A stretch of DNA of 19,452 bases from UBA1189 sp045126595 (GCA_045126595.1 JBGVOS010000008.1:1-19452), one strand, 5' to 3'. Positions 8,468-15,754 are shown, counted from the first letter of the stretch. The notes: generated by a model not told the origin, from the letters alone. Numbers and translations: made by a program.

Positions 8468-8513
8468 TTATCAGATTGTTACGCTGTTTATTTTTCGTAA
8501 AACAATCTGATAA
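8468..8513. repeat. 13-bp perfect inverted repeat between convergent genes
   Basis: TTATCAGATTGTT (8468-8480) is the exact reverse complement of AACAATCTGATAA (8501-8513), with a 20-nt loop that can pair further (TTACG/CGTAA). An extra copy of AATCTGATAA is at 8377-8386. It lies between the permease (+) and the methyltransferase (-). It could be a second terminator, although no strong T-tract follows on either strand, or a binding site. Confidence 0.6.
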
Positions 8514-8556
8514 GCCAAGAGAAAAAATGGCTTTACCCAATTCCCTTCGTCATTCT

Positions 8557-8576
8557 ACCCAATGATTTTATTGGGT
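8557..8576 (-). terminator. small hairpin downstream of the SpoU methyltransferase
   Basis: ACCCAAT (8557-8563) and ATTGGGT (8570-8576) form a 7-bp stem with a 6-nt loop, 29 bases past the - strand stop. ACCCAAT occurs once more at 8535-8541. There is no strong U-tract, so terminator function is only a guess. Confidence 0.35.
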
Positions 8577-8604
8577 TAATCCGATATTTATCGTAGGTGT
8601 TTCT

Positions 8605-9366
8605 TTATCCTTTTCTTCTAAATTCAGCACAAGTGATGGCGGTGGCGATAGCAACGTTGAGTGACTCTGACGTAGTGCTACCTTCAGGGTAGTTGGGGAT
8701 AAAGAGTTTGTGGGTAACGGTTTCTTGTATGGCTTGGCTGATACCGTTACCTTCGTTGCCCATGATGATGATGCCATTGGTTGAGAGCGGCTCTTTATAT
8801 ATATTGTTCCCTTCAAGGAAGGTGCCGTAGATGGGGACTTTCGGTGTCTCTTTTCGGATACCGTGCAGGTATTCTCTCAGATTGACATAATGAACCTGCA
8901 CTCGTGCTATAGCTCCCATAGTGGCTTGCACGGTTTTGGGGTTGTAGGCATCAGCGGTACCTGTGGAGCAGAATATATGGCGTATGCCAAACCAATCGGC
9001 TACTCGGATAATGGTGCCCAAATTGCCGGGGTCTTGCACATCATCGAGGGCGAGGCACAACTTCTCGGAAGCGATTTCGTGAGGAGCAGGATAAGCGGGT
9101 AGTTCGAAGAGGGCGAGCACCTCTTGTGGCGTCTTTAAAAAGCTTGCCTTGCGTAATTCCTCATCGGTAGCTTCGATGATTTCTGTGGCCTGCATCTTGG
9201 GGTGTGCTGCTATCCAGCCACTCTCGGCTACGATAAGTCGGCAGGTGAAATAGGGGAGAAGGTCGCCCACTACTTTAGGCCCCTCGGCTACGAAGAGACG
9301 CTCTTCACGACGCTTTTTTTTCTGTTCGAGTGATTGTATGAGCTTGATTTTGGCTTTGCTTAGCAT
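8605..9366 (-). CDS. TrmH/SpoU-family RNA 2'-O-methyltransferase
   Basis: This 253-residue SPOUT (knotted) S-adenosylmethionine-dependent methyltransferase probably 2'-O-methylates a ribose in rRNA or tRNA. An N-terminal substrate-binding part (FVAEGPKVV, 25-33) precedes the three SpoU motifs: motif 1 DDVQDPGNLGTIIRVADWFG (108-127, N115 and catalytic-type R121), motif 2 IIMGNEGNGIS (200-210, N204/E205) and motif 3 IPNYPEGSTTSESLNVAIA (223-241, S235/N237). Members include RlmB and TsnR, and the target nucleotide cannot be told here. It is divergent from tamL across a 128-bp region with mirrored promoter boxes and convergent with the permease. The start is the ATG at 9366, followed by the basic MLSKAKIKLI start common to this group. 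Confidence 0.9.
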   Translation of the reverse strand: MLSKAKIKLIQSLEQKKKRREERLFVAEGPKVVGDLLPYFTCRLIVAESGWIAAHPKMQATEIIEATDEELRKASFLKTPQEVLALFELPAYPAPHEIASEKLCLALDDVQDPGNLGTIIRVADWFGIRHIFCSTGTADAYNPKTVQATMGAIARVQVHYVNLREYLHGIRKETPKVPIYGTFLEGNNIYKEPLSTNGIIIMGNEGNGISQAIQETVTHKLFIPNYPEGSTTSESLNVAIATAITCAEFRRKG

Positions 9367-9407
9367 ATGCTGTAGTTATTAACAATATTGTTCATCAAAA
9401 AACGATG

Positions 9408-9415
9408 CAAACTTA
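9408..9415 (-). promoter_or_regulatory. -7 promoter box for the SpoU methyltransferase
   Basis: On the - strand this reads TAAGTTTG, an exact TAnnTTTG match, placed 41 bases before the methyltransferase ATG. It is half of a perfect 10-bp inverted repeat with the box at 9439-9448. Confidence 0.6.
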
Positions 9416-9438
9416 CATAAAAAACGAGAAATTTTGCG

Positions 9439-9446
9439 TAAGTTTG
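9439..9446 (+). promoter_or_regulatory. -7 promoter box for tamL
   Basis: TAAGTTTG matches TAnnTTTG and lies 48 bases upstream of the tamL ATG. Related downstream sequences (ATAATTTGCG at 9451-9460, TTAACTTGCA at 9461-9470) could be alternative boxes. No convincing -33 element is seen. Confidence 0.55.
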
Positions 9447-9494
9447 CAAGATAATTTGCGTTAACTTGCACTGTAGGGTAGATAAAGGAAAAAA

Positions 9495-11816
9495 ATGGGC
9501 ATAAACAGGAGTAAATATATCGTTTTGATAGGGATGATAGCCGTGGCTTTGTCCTCTTGTTCTGTGTCGCGTCATTTACCTGAAAATGGATATTTGTTGG
9601 ATGAGGTGAAAGTGGTTTGTGAAGAAAATCCGAAGGTGGTTTCTTCATTGAAGTCCAAGGTGCGTCAGCAGCCTAATATCCGTACGTTTGGCCTCTTTCG
9701 CCTACCGTTGAGATTGTATAGTTTTTCGGGCAAGCGGAATCATTTTATAAACCGTGCGTTGCGTAATATAGGTGAGGCCCCGCGTGTGTATAATGATACC
9801 TTGACTTATAAGAGTTGTGAGGTGATGGAACAAGCGTTAGTCAATCAAGGATACTTGAAAGCTGAGGTCTCTCCAGAAACGCTTTATAGGAAACATAAGG
9901 CAAAAGTGAACTATTATGTGCATCCGGGACGTCAGTATCGTATCGCCTCAGTTCGTTATATCTGTCAGGATACGGTAATGTTGGGACATATCCTTGCCGA
10001 TACCGTGAACTCACCTGTTAAAGTTGATGTGCCGTTTGATGCCAATGTGCTGAATGATGAACGTACACGAATAGCCTCTTTGTTGCAGAGTAAAGGGTAT
10101 TATGGATTTAAGAAGGATTATATCACCTACCTTGCTGATACTGCTAGAAATTCGTTGGATGTGGCATTGTCTGTCCGCATACGTTCAAGAATGTCATCTT
10201 TGGAACTGGAGAATGGCGAGCCGGTATATGCCGCCTGGAAAAAATATCGTATAGGGAATGTGAAGTATCTCATGTATCCAACCTCATTTGCCTATCAACA
10301 ATCGTATGTTTTCCCCGATACGATATGTGTGGGCGAGGAACATTTCTTATATGACAATATGCCTCCGTTCCGCTTCTCTACAGTGAGGTATGCTTCTCAT
10401 ATAGCACCAGGTATGGTTTATGACGTAAATAAGGTGAAGAAATCATACACGTCATACGGACGCTTGGGCGCTTTGAAGTATACGAATATCAATTTTGTAG
10501 AGTCGAGTGACAGTACCTTGGATTGTTATGTTACGTTGAATCCGGCAAAGAGAATATCTATGAGTACGGAAGTGGACTTCACCAATACAGCTGGTGATGT
10601 AGGTGCGTCAGCAGCTTTATCGTTTACTCATCGTAATTTGTTTCGTGGTTCAGAGACATTTATACTGAAGATTCGTGGCGCGTATGAGAATATTACGCAT
10701 CTGACAGATTATGAGAAGGGTATGTTCTTCGAATACGGCGCTGATATGAGTCTTAATTTCCCACGATTCATTCTTCCTTTTGTTCGTGATGAGGTGCAAC
10801 GCCGTAGTAAGGCTACTACACAGCTTGATTTGCAGTACAATGCACAGACCCGTCCAGAGTTTGACCGCAATGTCTTCTCTGCCTCATGGAGCTATCTCTG
10901 GAATACTAACCAGCAGATGCGACATCGATTTGACTTGGTGGGAGTGAACTTTGTTTCTGTACCTCGCAAGGACCAGTACTTTATCAATAACTACCTCAAT
11001 CAGTATAATAGCAAGAACTCAATCATGAAGTTCAATTATGAGGACTTGTTTATCTTCCGTACTGGATACGACTTCTATTATACCTCGCCCAATACAGGGG
11101 TCACCAAGAACTATTTTGATGTGTCCCACTCGGTGCGTGCCAGCGTAGAGACTTCGGGCAACCTACTCCATCTCTTCTCGTATGCCTTGAAGCAGGAGAA
11201 GGACTCGGTAGGGCAATACCGTATCTTCAATCTGGCCTACGCGCAGTACCTGAAGACCGACTTCGCATGGACGGTGAATATGAACCTCGGACGTCGCAAC
11301 AACCTCCTGTTCCATATTGAGACGGGTGTGGCCTATCCCTATGGTAACTCCCGCATGCTTCCCTTCGAGAAGCGCTATTATGGTGGCGGTGCCAATGGCG
11401 TGCGTGGATGGGCAGTGCGCGGCTTGGGCCCGGGAAGATACCAGGCAAAGGACGGCACCATCGACTACATCAACCAGTCGGGTGATATCAAGCTCGACCT
11501 CAGCATGGAGTACCGTATGCACATGTTCTGGAAACTTGATGGGGCCCTGTTCGTCGATGCCGGCAATATCTGGACCATGTATGATTACTCCGACCAGCCG
11601 GGAGGCGTATTCCTTTGGGATGAGTTTTACAAGCAGATTGCCGTATCGTATGGCTTGGGCGTGCGCCTCGACCTCAACTTCCTTGTCTTGCGTCTTGATG
11701 CAGCCATGAAGGCTGTCAACCCGATATATATGGATGGTCCGTTGCGATATCCTGTCATCCATCCCCGTTTCAAACGCGATTTTGCATGGCATTTTGCCGT
11801 AGGATATCCGTTCTAA
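9495..11816 (+). CDS. tamL: TamL: TamA-like Omp85-family outer-membrane lipoprotein
   Basis: This 773-residue protein has a lipoprotein signal with lipobox ALSSC (Cys22), POTRA-like segments (about 30-330; for example QALVNQGYLKAEVS and SLLQSKGYYG patterns) and a C-terminal Omp85 barrel (about 340-773). The barrel carries the lid-lock motif GANGVRGWAVRGLGPG, with R637, equivalent to the VRGY/F motif of BamA. It ends in aromatic Phe (AVGYPF), a beta-signal for BAM insertion. BamA itself normally has a cleaved type I signal, so the lipobox favours the Bacteroidetes TamA variant TamL, which helps place outer-membrane proteins. No TamB partner is in the window. The downstream metallo-hydrolase is 51 bases away. 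The 5' two thirds is visibly A/T-richer than the 3' third, with a change near 11100. The start is fixed by the signal peptide. Confidence 0.88.
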   Translation: MGINRSKYIVLIGMIAVALSSCSVSRHLPENGYLLDEVKVVCEENPKVVSSLKSKVRQQPNIRTFGLFRLPLRLYSFSGKRNHFINRALRNIGEAPRVYNDTLTYKSCEVMEQALVNQGYLKAEVSPETLYRKHKAKVNYYVHPGRQYRIASVRYICQDTVMLGHILADTVNSPVKVDVPFDANVLNDERTRIASLLQSKGYYGFKKDYITYLADTARNSLDVALSVRIRSRMSSLELENGEPVYAAWKKYRIGNVKYLMYPTSFAYQQSYVFPDTICVGEEHFLYDNMPPFRFSTVRYASHIAPGMVYDVNKVKKSYTSYGRLGALKYTNINFVESSDSTLDCYVTLNPAKRISMSTEVDFTNTAGDVGASAALSFTHRNLFRGSETFILKIRGAYENITHLTDYEKGMFFEYGADMSLNFPRFILPFVRDEVQRRSKATTQLDLQYNAQTRPEFDRNVFSASWSYLWNTNQQMRHRFDLVGVNFVSVPRKDQYFINNYLNQYNSKNSIMKFNYEDLFIFRTGYDFYYTSPNTGVTKNYFDVSHSVRASVETSGNLLHLFSYALKQEKDSVGQYRIFNLAYAQYLKTDFAWTVNMNLGRRNNLLFHIETGVAYPYGNSRMLPFEKRYYGGGANGVRGWAVRGLGPGRYQAKDGTIDYINQSGDIKLDLSMEYRMHMFWKLDGALFVDAGNIWTMYDYSDQPGGVFLWDEFYKQIAVSYGLGVRLDLNFLVLRLDAAMKAVNPIYMDGPLRYPVIHPRFKRDFAWHFAVGYPF

Positions 11817-11867
11817 ACGGTAATGATGGAAATAAACTGATAAAACGAAATAAAAAAGAAACACGAT

Positions 11868-12671
11868 ATGAAACTGAACTTTATCTGTCTTGCGAGTGGG
11901 AGCAGCGGTAACTGCTTCTATCTTGGCACCGACAACTACGGCATCCTCATCGATGCCGGCATACCGGTGCGCACCATCAAGAATGGGCTGAAGGATGCCG
12001 GCCTCTCGTTTGAGTCTATCATGGGAGTCTTTGTTACTCATGACCATGCTGACCATATCAAGTCGCTCGGCACCCTGGGCGAACGCTATAATATCCCCAT
12101 TTATGCAACACGGGAGACACACGTGGGCATTAACCGCAACTATTGCATGACGCAGAAACTGGTGTCGTGTATGCGCTACGTGGAGAAAGAGGAGATGCAT
12201 CGTCTTCGCGATTTCCGCATCACCCCCTTTGAGGTGCCTCACGATGGTAGTGACAATGTGGGTTACCTTGTGGAGTGCGACGAGAAGGTGTTTTGCTTCA
12301 TCACCGACTTGGGACACATCACCGATACCGTGGCCGGCTACATTGCCCGTGCCAACTATCTGATTATCGAGTCCAATTATGATGAAGAGATGTTGGCCCA
12401 TGGTCCTTACCCCCAATACCTCAAGGAGCGTATATCGGGTCCCAACGGCCATCTGAGCAACAAGGCTACGGCAAAATTTCTTGCAGCTAACCTTACCGAA
12501 CACCTCAAATATATCTGGCTCTGCCACCTCAGCCGCGAGAACAACCATCCGGAGTTGGCCTACAAGACGGTGGAGTGGGAGTTGCGTGGTGTAGGCATCA
12601 TCCCCGGAAAGGACCTCTACCTGGCAGCGTTGAAGCGCACCACACCTTCCGAGTTGTTTGTGTTTGAATAA
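11868..12671 (+). CDS. MBL-fold metallo-hydrolase, YycJ/WalJ-like
   Basis: This 267-residue cytoplasmic protein has the metallo-beta-lactamase fold. Visible residues are the SGSSGNC strand (10-16), the metal motif THDHADH (57-63; H58, H60, D62, H63), PHDG (H125), TDLGH (146-150), GHLSN (H195) and the C-terminal LCHLSRENNHP (H220, H227). This set, with the ESNYDxxML and GPYPxxLKxRI blocks, is typical of the YycJ/WalJ branch, reported as a DNA exonuclease or repair-linked hydrolase in Firmicutes. The function in Bacteroidales is less clear. It sits 51 bases after tamL and 29 bases before dapA with no promoter box seen, so probably one operon. The leader is A-rich (AATAAAAAAGAAACACGAT) and has no clear Shine-Dalgarno sequence. 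Confidence 0.87.
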   Translation: MKLNFICLASGSSGNCFYLGTDNYGILIDAGIPVRTIKNGLKDAGLSFESIMGVFVTHDHADHIKSLGTLGERYNIPIYATRETHVGINRNYCMTQKLVSCMRYVEKEEMHRLRDFRITPFEVPHDGSDNVGYLVECDEKVFCFITDLGHITDTVAGYIARANYLIIESNYDEEMLAHGPYPQYLKERISGPNGHLSNKATAKFLAANLTEHLKYIWLCHLSRENNHPELAYKTVEWELRGVGIIPGKDLYLAALKRTTPSELFVFE

Positions 12672-12700
12672 TCCTGTATGTAAATCATCCTATATATATA

Positions 12701-13573
12701 ATGGAAAAGAAAGAATTGTATGGTATGGGAGTGGCACTTGTCACTCCGTTCAATGCGACCGGTGAGGTTGACCATGAGGCCTTGGCCCGTCTGGTCGATT
12801 ATCAGATCGAAAGCCGCACCGATTTCCTGTGTGTGCTCGGTACTACTGCTGAGACCCCGACGCTCAGCGAGGAGGAGAAAATTGCAGTGCGCAAGACTGT
12901 TGTAGAACGCAATGCGGGCCGTCTGCCCATCCTGCTCGGTTGTGGCGGCAACTGTACACGTAGCATCGTGAACAAACTGGCCAGTGACAAGATGGACGAC
13001 GTAGATGCCCTGCTCTCCGTGGTGCCCTATTACAACAAACCTACGCAGGCGGGTATGTATGCCCATTTCAAGGCCATCGCCGAATCGACTGACCTTCCTG
13101 TTATATTATATAATGTACCTGGACGTACGGGAGTGAACATGCTGCCCGAAACCACGCTGCGTCTTGCTTCTGACTGTAAGAACGTGGTGGGCATCAAGGA
13201 GGCATCGGGCAACATGGAGCAGATTGAATACATTCTCAAGAACCGCCCCGAAGGCTTCAAGGTATTTTCGGGTGACGACGGCATTACGCTTCCCCTCATG
13301 AAGAGCGGTGCCGACGGTGTCATCTCAGTGATTGGTAATGCCTATGCTGCCGAGTTTGCCGAGTTGGTACACCTCGCCGGGGCAGCCCGCTTTGCCGAGG
13401 CCGAGGTTATTGACCAGCGTTTGCAGGAGCTCTACACTCTTCTCTTTGTCGATGGTAACCCTGCTGGTGTGAAGTGCCTGATGGAACTGCGCGGCATGTT
13501 ACAGAACGTGTTGCGCCTGCCGCTCGTGCCCGCTACCCAAGCAACCCGTGACAAGATTGCTGCACAACTTTAA
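12701..13573 (+). CDS. dapA: 4-hydroxy-tetrahydrodipicolinate synthase
   Basis: This 290-residue class I aldolase condenses pyruvate with aspartate semialdehyde, the first committed step to diaminopimelate and lysine. Conserved elements are GTTAETPTL (T48/T49 of the proton relay), the PYYNKP loop (Y110/Y111), LYNVPGRTG with the catalytic Tyr137, and the Schiff-base lysine K166 in VVGIKEASG. The length is exactly that of the family. Related enzymes (N-acetylneuraminate lyase, KDG aldolase) share the fold, but GTTAE and GRTGVN fit DapA best. The start is ATG directly after TATATATATA. It is the last gene of the + strand group and ends before the palindromic terminator. Confidence 0.95.
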   Translation: MEKKELYGMGVALVTPFNATGEVDHEALARLVDYQIESRTDFLCVLGTTAETPTLSEEEKIAVRKTVVERNAGRLPILLGCGGNCTRSIVNKLASDKMDDVDALLSVVPYYNKPTQAGMYAHFKAIAESTDLPVILYNVPGRTGVNMLPETTLRLASDCKNVVGIKEASGNMEQIEYILKNRPEGFKVFSGDDGITLPLMKSGADGVISVIGNAYAAEFAELVHLAGAARFAEAEVIDQRLQELYTLLFVDGNPAGVKCLMELRGMLQNVLRLPLVPATQATRDKIAAQL

Positions 13574-13621
13574 GGTATAGATTTATCTTGTCATCCTGTG
13601 CTTAGGATGTCAGAAGTGTTT

Positions 13622-13665
13622 ATAAAAAGAAAGGGGCTGTCATATGACAGCCCCTTTCTTTTTAT
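13622..13665. terminator. perfect 44-bp palindrome, bidirectional terminator between dapA and trmD
   Basis: Every base from 13622 to 13643 pairs with 13644 to 13665 (centre CATATG). The GC core GGGGCTGTC/GACAGCCCC is flanked by A-run and T-run arms, so a transcript from either side ends in a strong stem plus U-tract. It sits between the convergent dapA (+) and trmD (-) genes. A smaller stem (CATCCT 13592-13597, AGGATG 13604-13609) lies just before it. Confidence 0.9.
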
Positions 13666-13690
13666 TTTTCTTCCATTTATTTTTCTTCCA
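13661..13690. repeat. 15-bp perfect tandem duplication at the trmD 3' end
   Basis: TTTATTTTTCTTCCA occurs at 13661-13675 and again at 13676-13690. On the - strand each copy encodes E-E-K-stop. The trmD stop is in the copy at 13676-13690, and the other copy overlaps the edge of the 44-bp palindrome. Confidence 0.85.
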
Positions 13691-14357
13691 GCAGATCGGG
13701 ACGCAGGCGTTGGGTGCGCTCCAATGATTGCTGGAACTCCCACTCGCGGATTTTGGCCTCGTGTCCCGAGAGCAGCACGTCGGGCACGCGCCATCCCTTG
13801 TATTCGGCAGGGCGGGTATAGACGGGTGGAGCCAGCAGGTTATCCTGGAATGAGTCGGAGAGGGCCGACTGCTCGTCTCCGATGACTCCGGGGATGATGC
13901 GCACCAGGCTGTCGGCCATGACGGCGGCAGCCAGCTCGCCTCCTGTGAGCACGTAGTCGCCTATGCTCACCTCCTTGGTGATGAGGTGTTCGCGTATGCG
14001 GTAGTCAATGCCCTTGAAGTGTCCGCAGAGGATGATGATGTTCTCGTACATCGACATGCTGTTGGCCATCTTCTGGTTCCACTGCTCGCCGTCGGGCGAG
14101 GTGTAGATGACCTCGTCGTAGTGGCGCTCGCTCTTGAGCTTGGTGATGAGGTTGTCGATGGGCTCTATCTTCATCACCATGCCGGCACAGCCGCCGAAGG
14201 GGTAGTCGTCGGTGCGTCGGTGCTTGTCGGTGGTGTAGTCGCGTATGTTGTGGATAACGATATCGGCCAGTCCCTTCTTCTTGGCGCGTGCCATGATGGA
14301 ACAGTCGAAGAATCCTTCAATCATCTCGGGCAGTACGGTGAGTATGTCGATGCGCAT
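13677..14357 (-). CDS. trmD: tRNA (guanine-N1-)-methyltransferase
   Basis: This 226-residue SPOUT enzyme makes m1G37 next to the anticodon in tRNAs, preventing +1 frameshifts; it is essential in most bacteria. Hallmarks are the N-terminal RIDILTVLPEM, the FGGCAGMVMK loop (54-63), the knot CGHFKGIDYR (111-120), SIGDYVLTGGELA (131-143), catalytic-type R153 and D168 (equivalent to E. coli R154/D169) and the C-terminal SGHEAKIREWE (197-207). The length is near the usual 220-250. It lies 47 bases downstream of the glycosyltransferase on the same strand and probably shares its transcript. It is not next to rpsP, rimM or rplS as in many other phyla. Its last codons lie in a 15-bp tandem duplication. 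Confidence 0.96.
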   Translation of the reverse strand: MRIDILTVLPEMIEGFFDCSIMARAKKKGLADIVIHNIRDYTTDKHRRTDDYPFGGCAGMVMKIEPIDNLITKLKSERHYDEVIYTSPDGEQWNQKMANSMSMYENIIILCGHFKGIDYRIREHLITKEVSIGDYVLTGGELAAAVMADSLVRIIPGVIGDEQSALSDSFQDNLLAPPVYTRPAEYKGWRVPDVLLSGHEAKIREWEFQQSLERTQRLRPDLLEEK

Positions 14358-14360
14358 ATC

Positions 14361-14391
14361 TTGATTTATGACTTATGTTTTTTTGATTTAT
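14361..14391. repeat. two direct copies of TTGATTTAT upstream of trmD
   Basis: TTGATTTAT is at 14361-14369 and 14383-14391, 22 bases apart start to start, in the 47-bp gap between the glycosyltransferase stop and the trmD start. It may be chance in an A/T-rich spacer or a small regulatory site. Confidence 0.4.
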
Positions 14392-14404
14392 AACTTTTCA
14401 CTCT

Positions 14405-15568
14405 TCACACTTTACGACGCAGGTGCATATCCTTGGGCATGAGTCTCAGGCGCAAGCGTAGGTAGAGTTCCCAACAAGGGTGTATGAGGTCGAATAGGGG
14501 CAGCGATACGTTGTACCTCAGCTCGCCAAGGTCGCTTGCTGTACGGTGCAGGACGAGGATGCGGAGCCCGAGCACCGTCAGCCATAGTACAGCTGCTGTG
14601 GCCATGAACCACCAAGCTTGCCAGACGATGCTCATCGTGATGCCTGTTGCTGTCGCTATATAGAATAGTACGCGCGTGAGCGTGTCGCCCCCGAGGAGGG
14701 TGGGGGCCATGCCGTGCATCTTGCGGCGGATGAAGAGACGTATCAGCTTGTCGGTTTTCCATGCACGGGCACTTGTTGAGGTGCAGCGCACTACGGAGTC
14801 GGCACTGATGTCGGCCGTGATACGGCTTGAGGGTACGTGCTCGTTGATGAAGAGGTCGTCCTCGCCACGCTCGAGGTCGAGGTGGCGGCTGTATCCCTTG
14901 TGCGTGAAGAAGAGCTCGCGGCGGTAGGCCATGTTGCGCCCTATGCCCATGTAGCCCTTGCCGCGCAGCGTGAGTCCGAGCATACGCAACTGCTGTTGCA
15001 GTGTGTCGTACATGTAACATAGGTTGGCAAACCCCGGCTTGCGTTCATAGTTGCTGTATCCCAGTACCACATCCACGGAGTCGGTGCAGTGGCGTGCCAG
15101 CCGGGCCAGCCACTGGCCTGTCACGGGGTAGCAGTCGGGCTCGATGAATACCACCCACTCCTTCTTGGCCGCCTTGATGCCGAGCGTGAGTGCCAGCTTC
15201 TTGTGGCTGATGTAGCGTATGCTGTCCGAGGTGTGTGTCATGTAGAGGTGGGGATACTGCCTGGCGAGGCGCTCGAGCAGCTCTTTGGTATCGTCCTTCG
15301 AATTGTCGTCTACCACGATGACCTCGAAGTCGGGATAGTCCTGTTGCAGGATAAGGGGCAGGTGCTTGGCCAGCAGGGTCTCCTGATCCGATGCGGCAAT
15401 CACTACGGACATGCCCGGCTGGTGTCCCGAAGGGACGAATGCTCCTTTCCGCTCGGCCACACAGTGGCGGTGCGGTGCGTTGTAGATGATATAGAGATAG
15501 AGCAGTTGGATGAGCGCCAGCACTCCGATGGCGCCCCCGATGAGGTATTCTGTAGTCGTGATATCCAT
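14405..15568 (-). CDS. membrane-bound family 2 glycosyltransferase
   Basis: This 387-residue protein has an N-terminal transmembrane helix (about 8-29), a GT-A catalytic domain and two C-terminal hydrophobic segments (about 300-340). Catalytic features are MSVVIAASDQE (53-63), VVDDNS (85-90, D87/D88), the DXD-like IEPDCYP (142-148, D145), an acidic GEDD (235-238) that fits the general-base position, and RRKMHGM (281-287) in place of the usual QxxRW. It probably transfers a sugar from a nucleotide donor to an envelope glycan at the inner membrane; donor and acceptor are unknown. I chose ATG 15568. Longer in-frame starts would run through the promoter and the palindromic array. It is the first gene of the - strand pair with trmD and divergent from the GDP-fucose genes. 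Confidence 0.85.
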   Translation of the reverse strand: MDITTTEYLIGGAIGVLALIQLLYLYIIYNAPHRHCVAERKGAFVPSGHQPGMSVVIAASDQETLLAKHLPLILQQDYPDFEVIVVDDNSKDDTKELLERLARQYPHLYMTHTSDSIRYISHKKLALTLGIKAAKKEWVVFIEPDCYPVTGQWLARLARHCTDSVDVVLGYSNYERKPGFANLCYMYDTLQQQLRMLGLTLRGKGYMGIGRNMAYRRELFFTHKGYSRHLDLERGEDDLFINEHVPSSRITADISADSVVRCTSTSARAWKTDKLIRLFIRRKMHGMAPTLLGGDTLTRVLFYIATATGITMSIVWQAWWFMATAAVLWLTVLGLRILVLHRTASDLGELRYNVSLPLFDLIHPCWELYLRLRLRLMPKDMHLRRKV

Positions 15569-15588
15569 CCTTTTATGTTTTCGAAATA

Positions 15589-15596
15589 CAAAGGTA
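15589..15596 (-). promoter_or_regulatory. -7 promoter box for the glycosyltransferase
   Basis: On the - strand this reads TACCTTTG, a TAnnTTTG match, 20 bases before the ATG at 15568. The implied leader is short, about 10-15 nt. It supports the internal start over longer open-frame starts. Confidence 0.65.
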
Positions 15597-15670
15597 GTGA
15601 TAATTCGTTGAATGGAGAAATTTGGGAAAACAAACTTTCTGTTGTTGCAAAAGCCTTTGTCCGAAGGTTC

Positions 15671-15754
15671 TTCCCATCGCGGAGGGAATCGTTTCCCTCC
15701 GCGGAGAGACGCTCTTCCCTCCGCGGTGGGAACATTGTCCCTCTGCGGAGGGAA
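15671..15754. repeat. four palindromes at an exact 22-bp period in the divergent intergenic region
   Basis: Four 18-bp units start at 15671, 15693, 15715 and 15737. Consensus is TTCCCTCCGCGGAGGGAA, itself a perfect palindrome; each unit departs from self-complementarity at one or two pairs. They are separated by 4-bp spacers that differ (TCGT, GCTC, CATT). The 22-bp period is about two helical turns, so all centres face one side of the DNA. The array lies between the glycosyltransferase promoter (15589-15596) and the manC promoter (15854-15861). I see no further copy in this window and nothing else in the 331-bp gap except the promoters. It may be an operator array, an extragenic palindromic repeat, or hairpin-forming RNA. 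Confidence 0.85.

Noticed and set aside
11163..12548. A 461-codon open frame on the - strand opposite the end of tamL and the metallo-hydrolase
   Set aside because: It lies wholly antisense to two genes with clear family motifs, and its translation shows no domain motif. It is open because of codon bias in the GC-richer + strand genes.
15671..15754. CRISPR array
   Set aside because: The repeats are 18-bp palindromes with 4-bp spacers; CRISPR spacers are about 26-40 bp. No cas gene is present.
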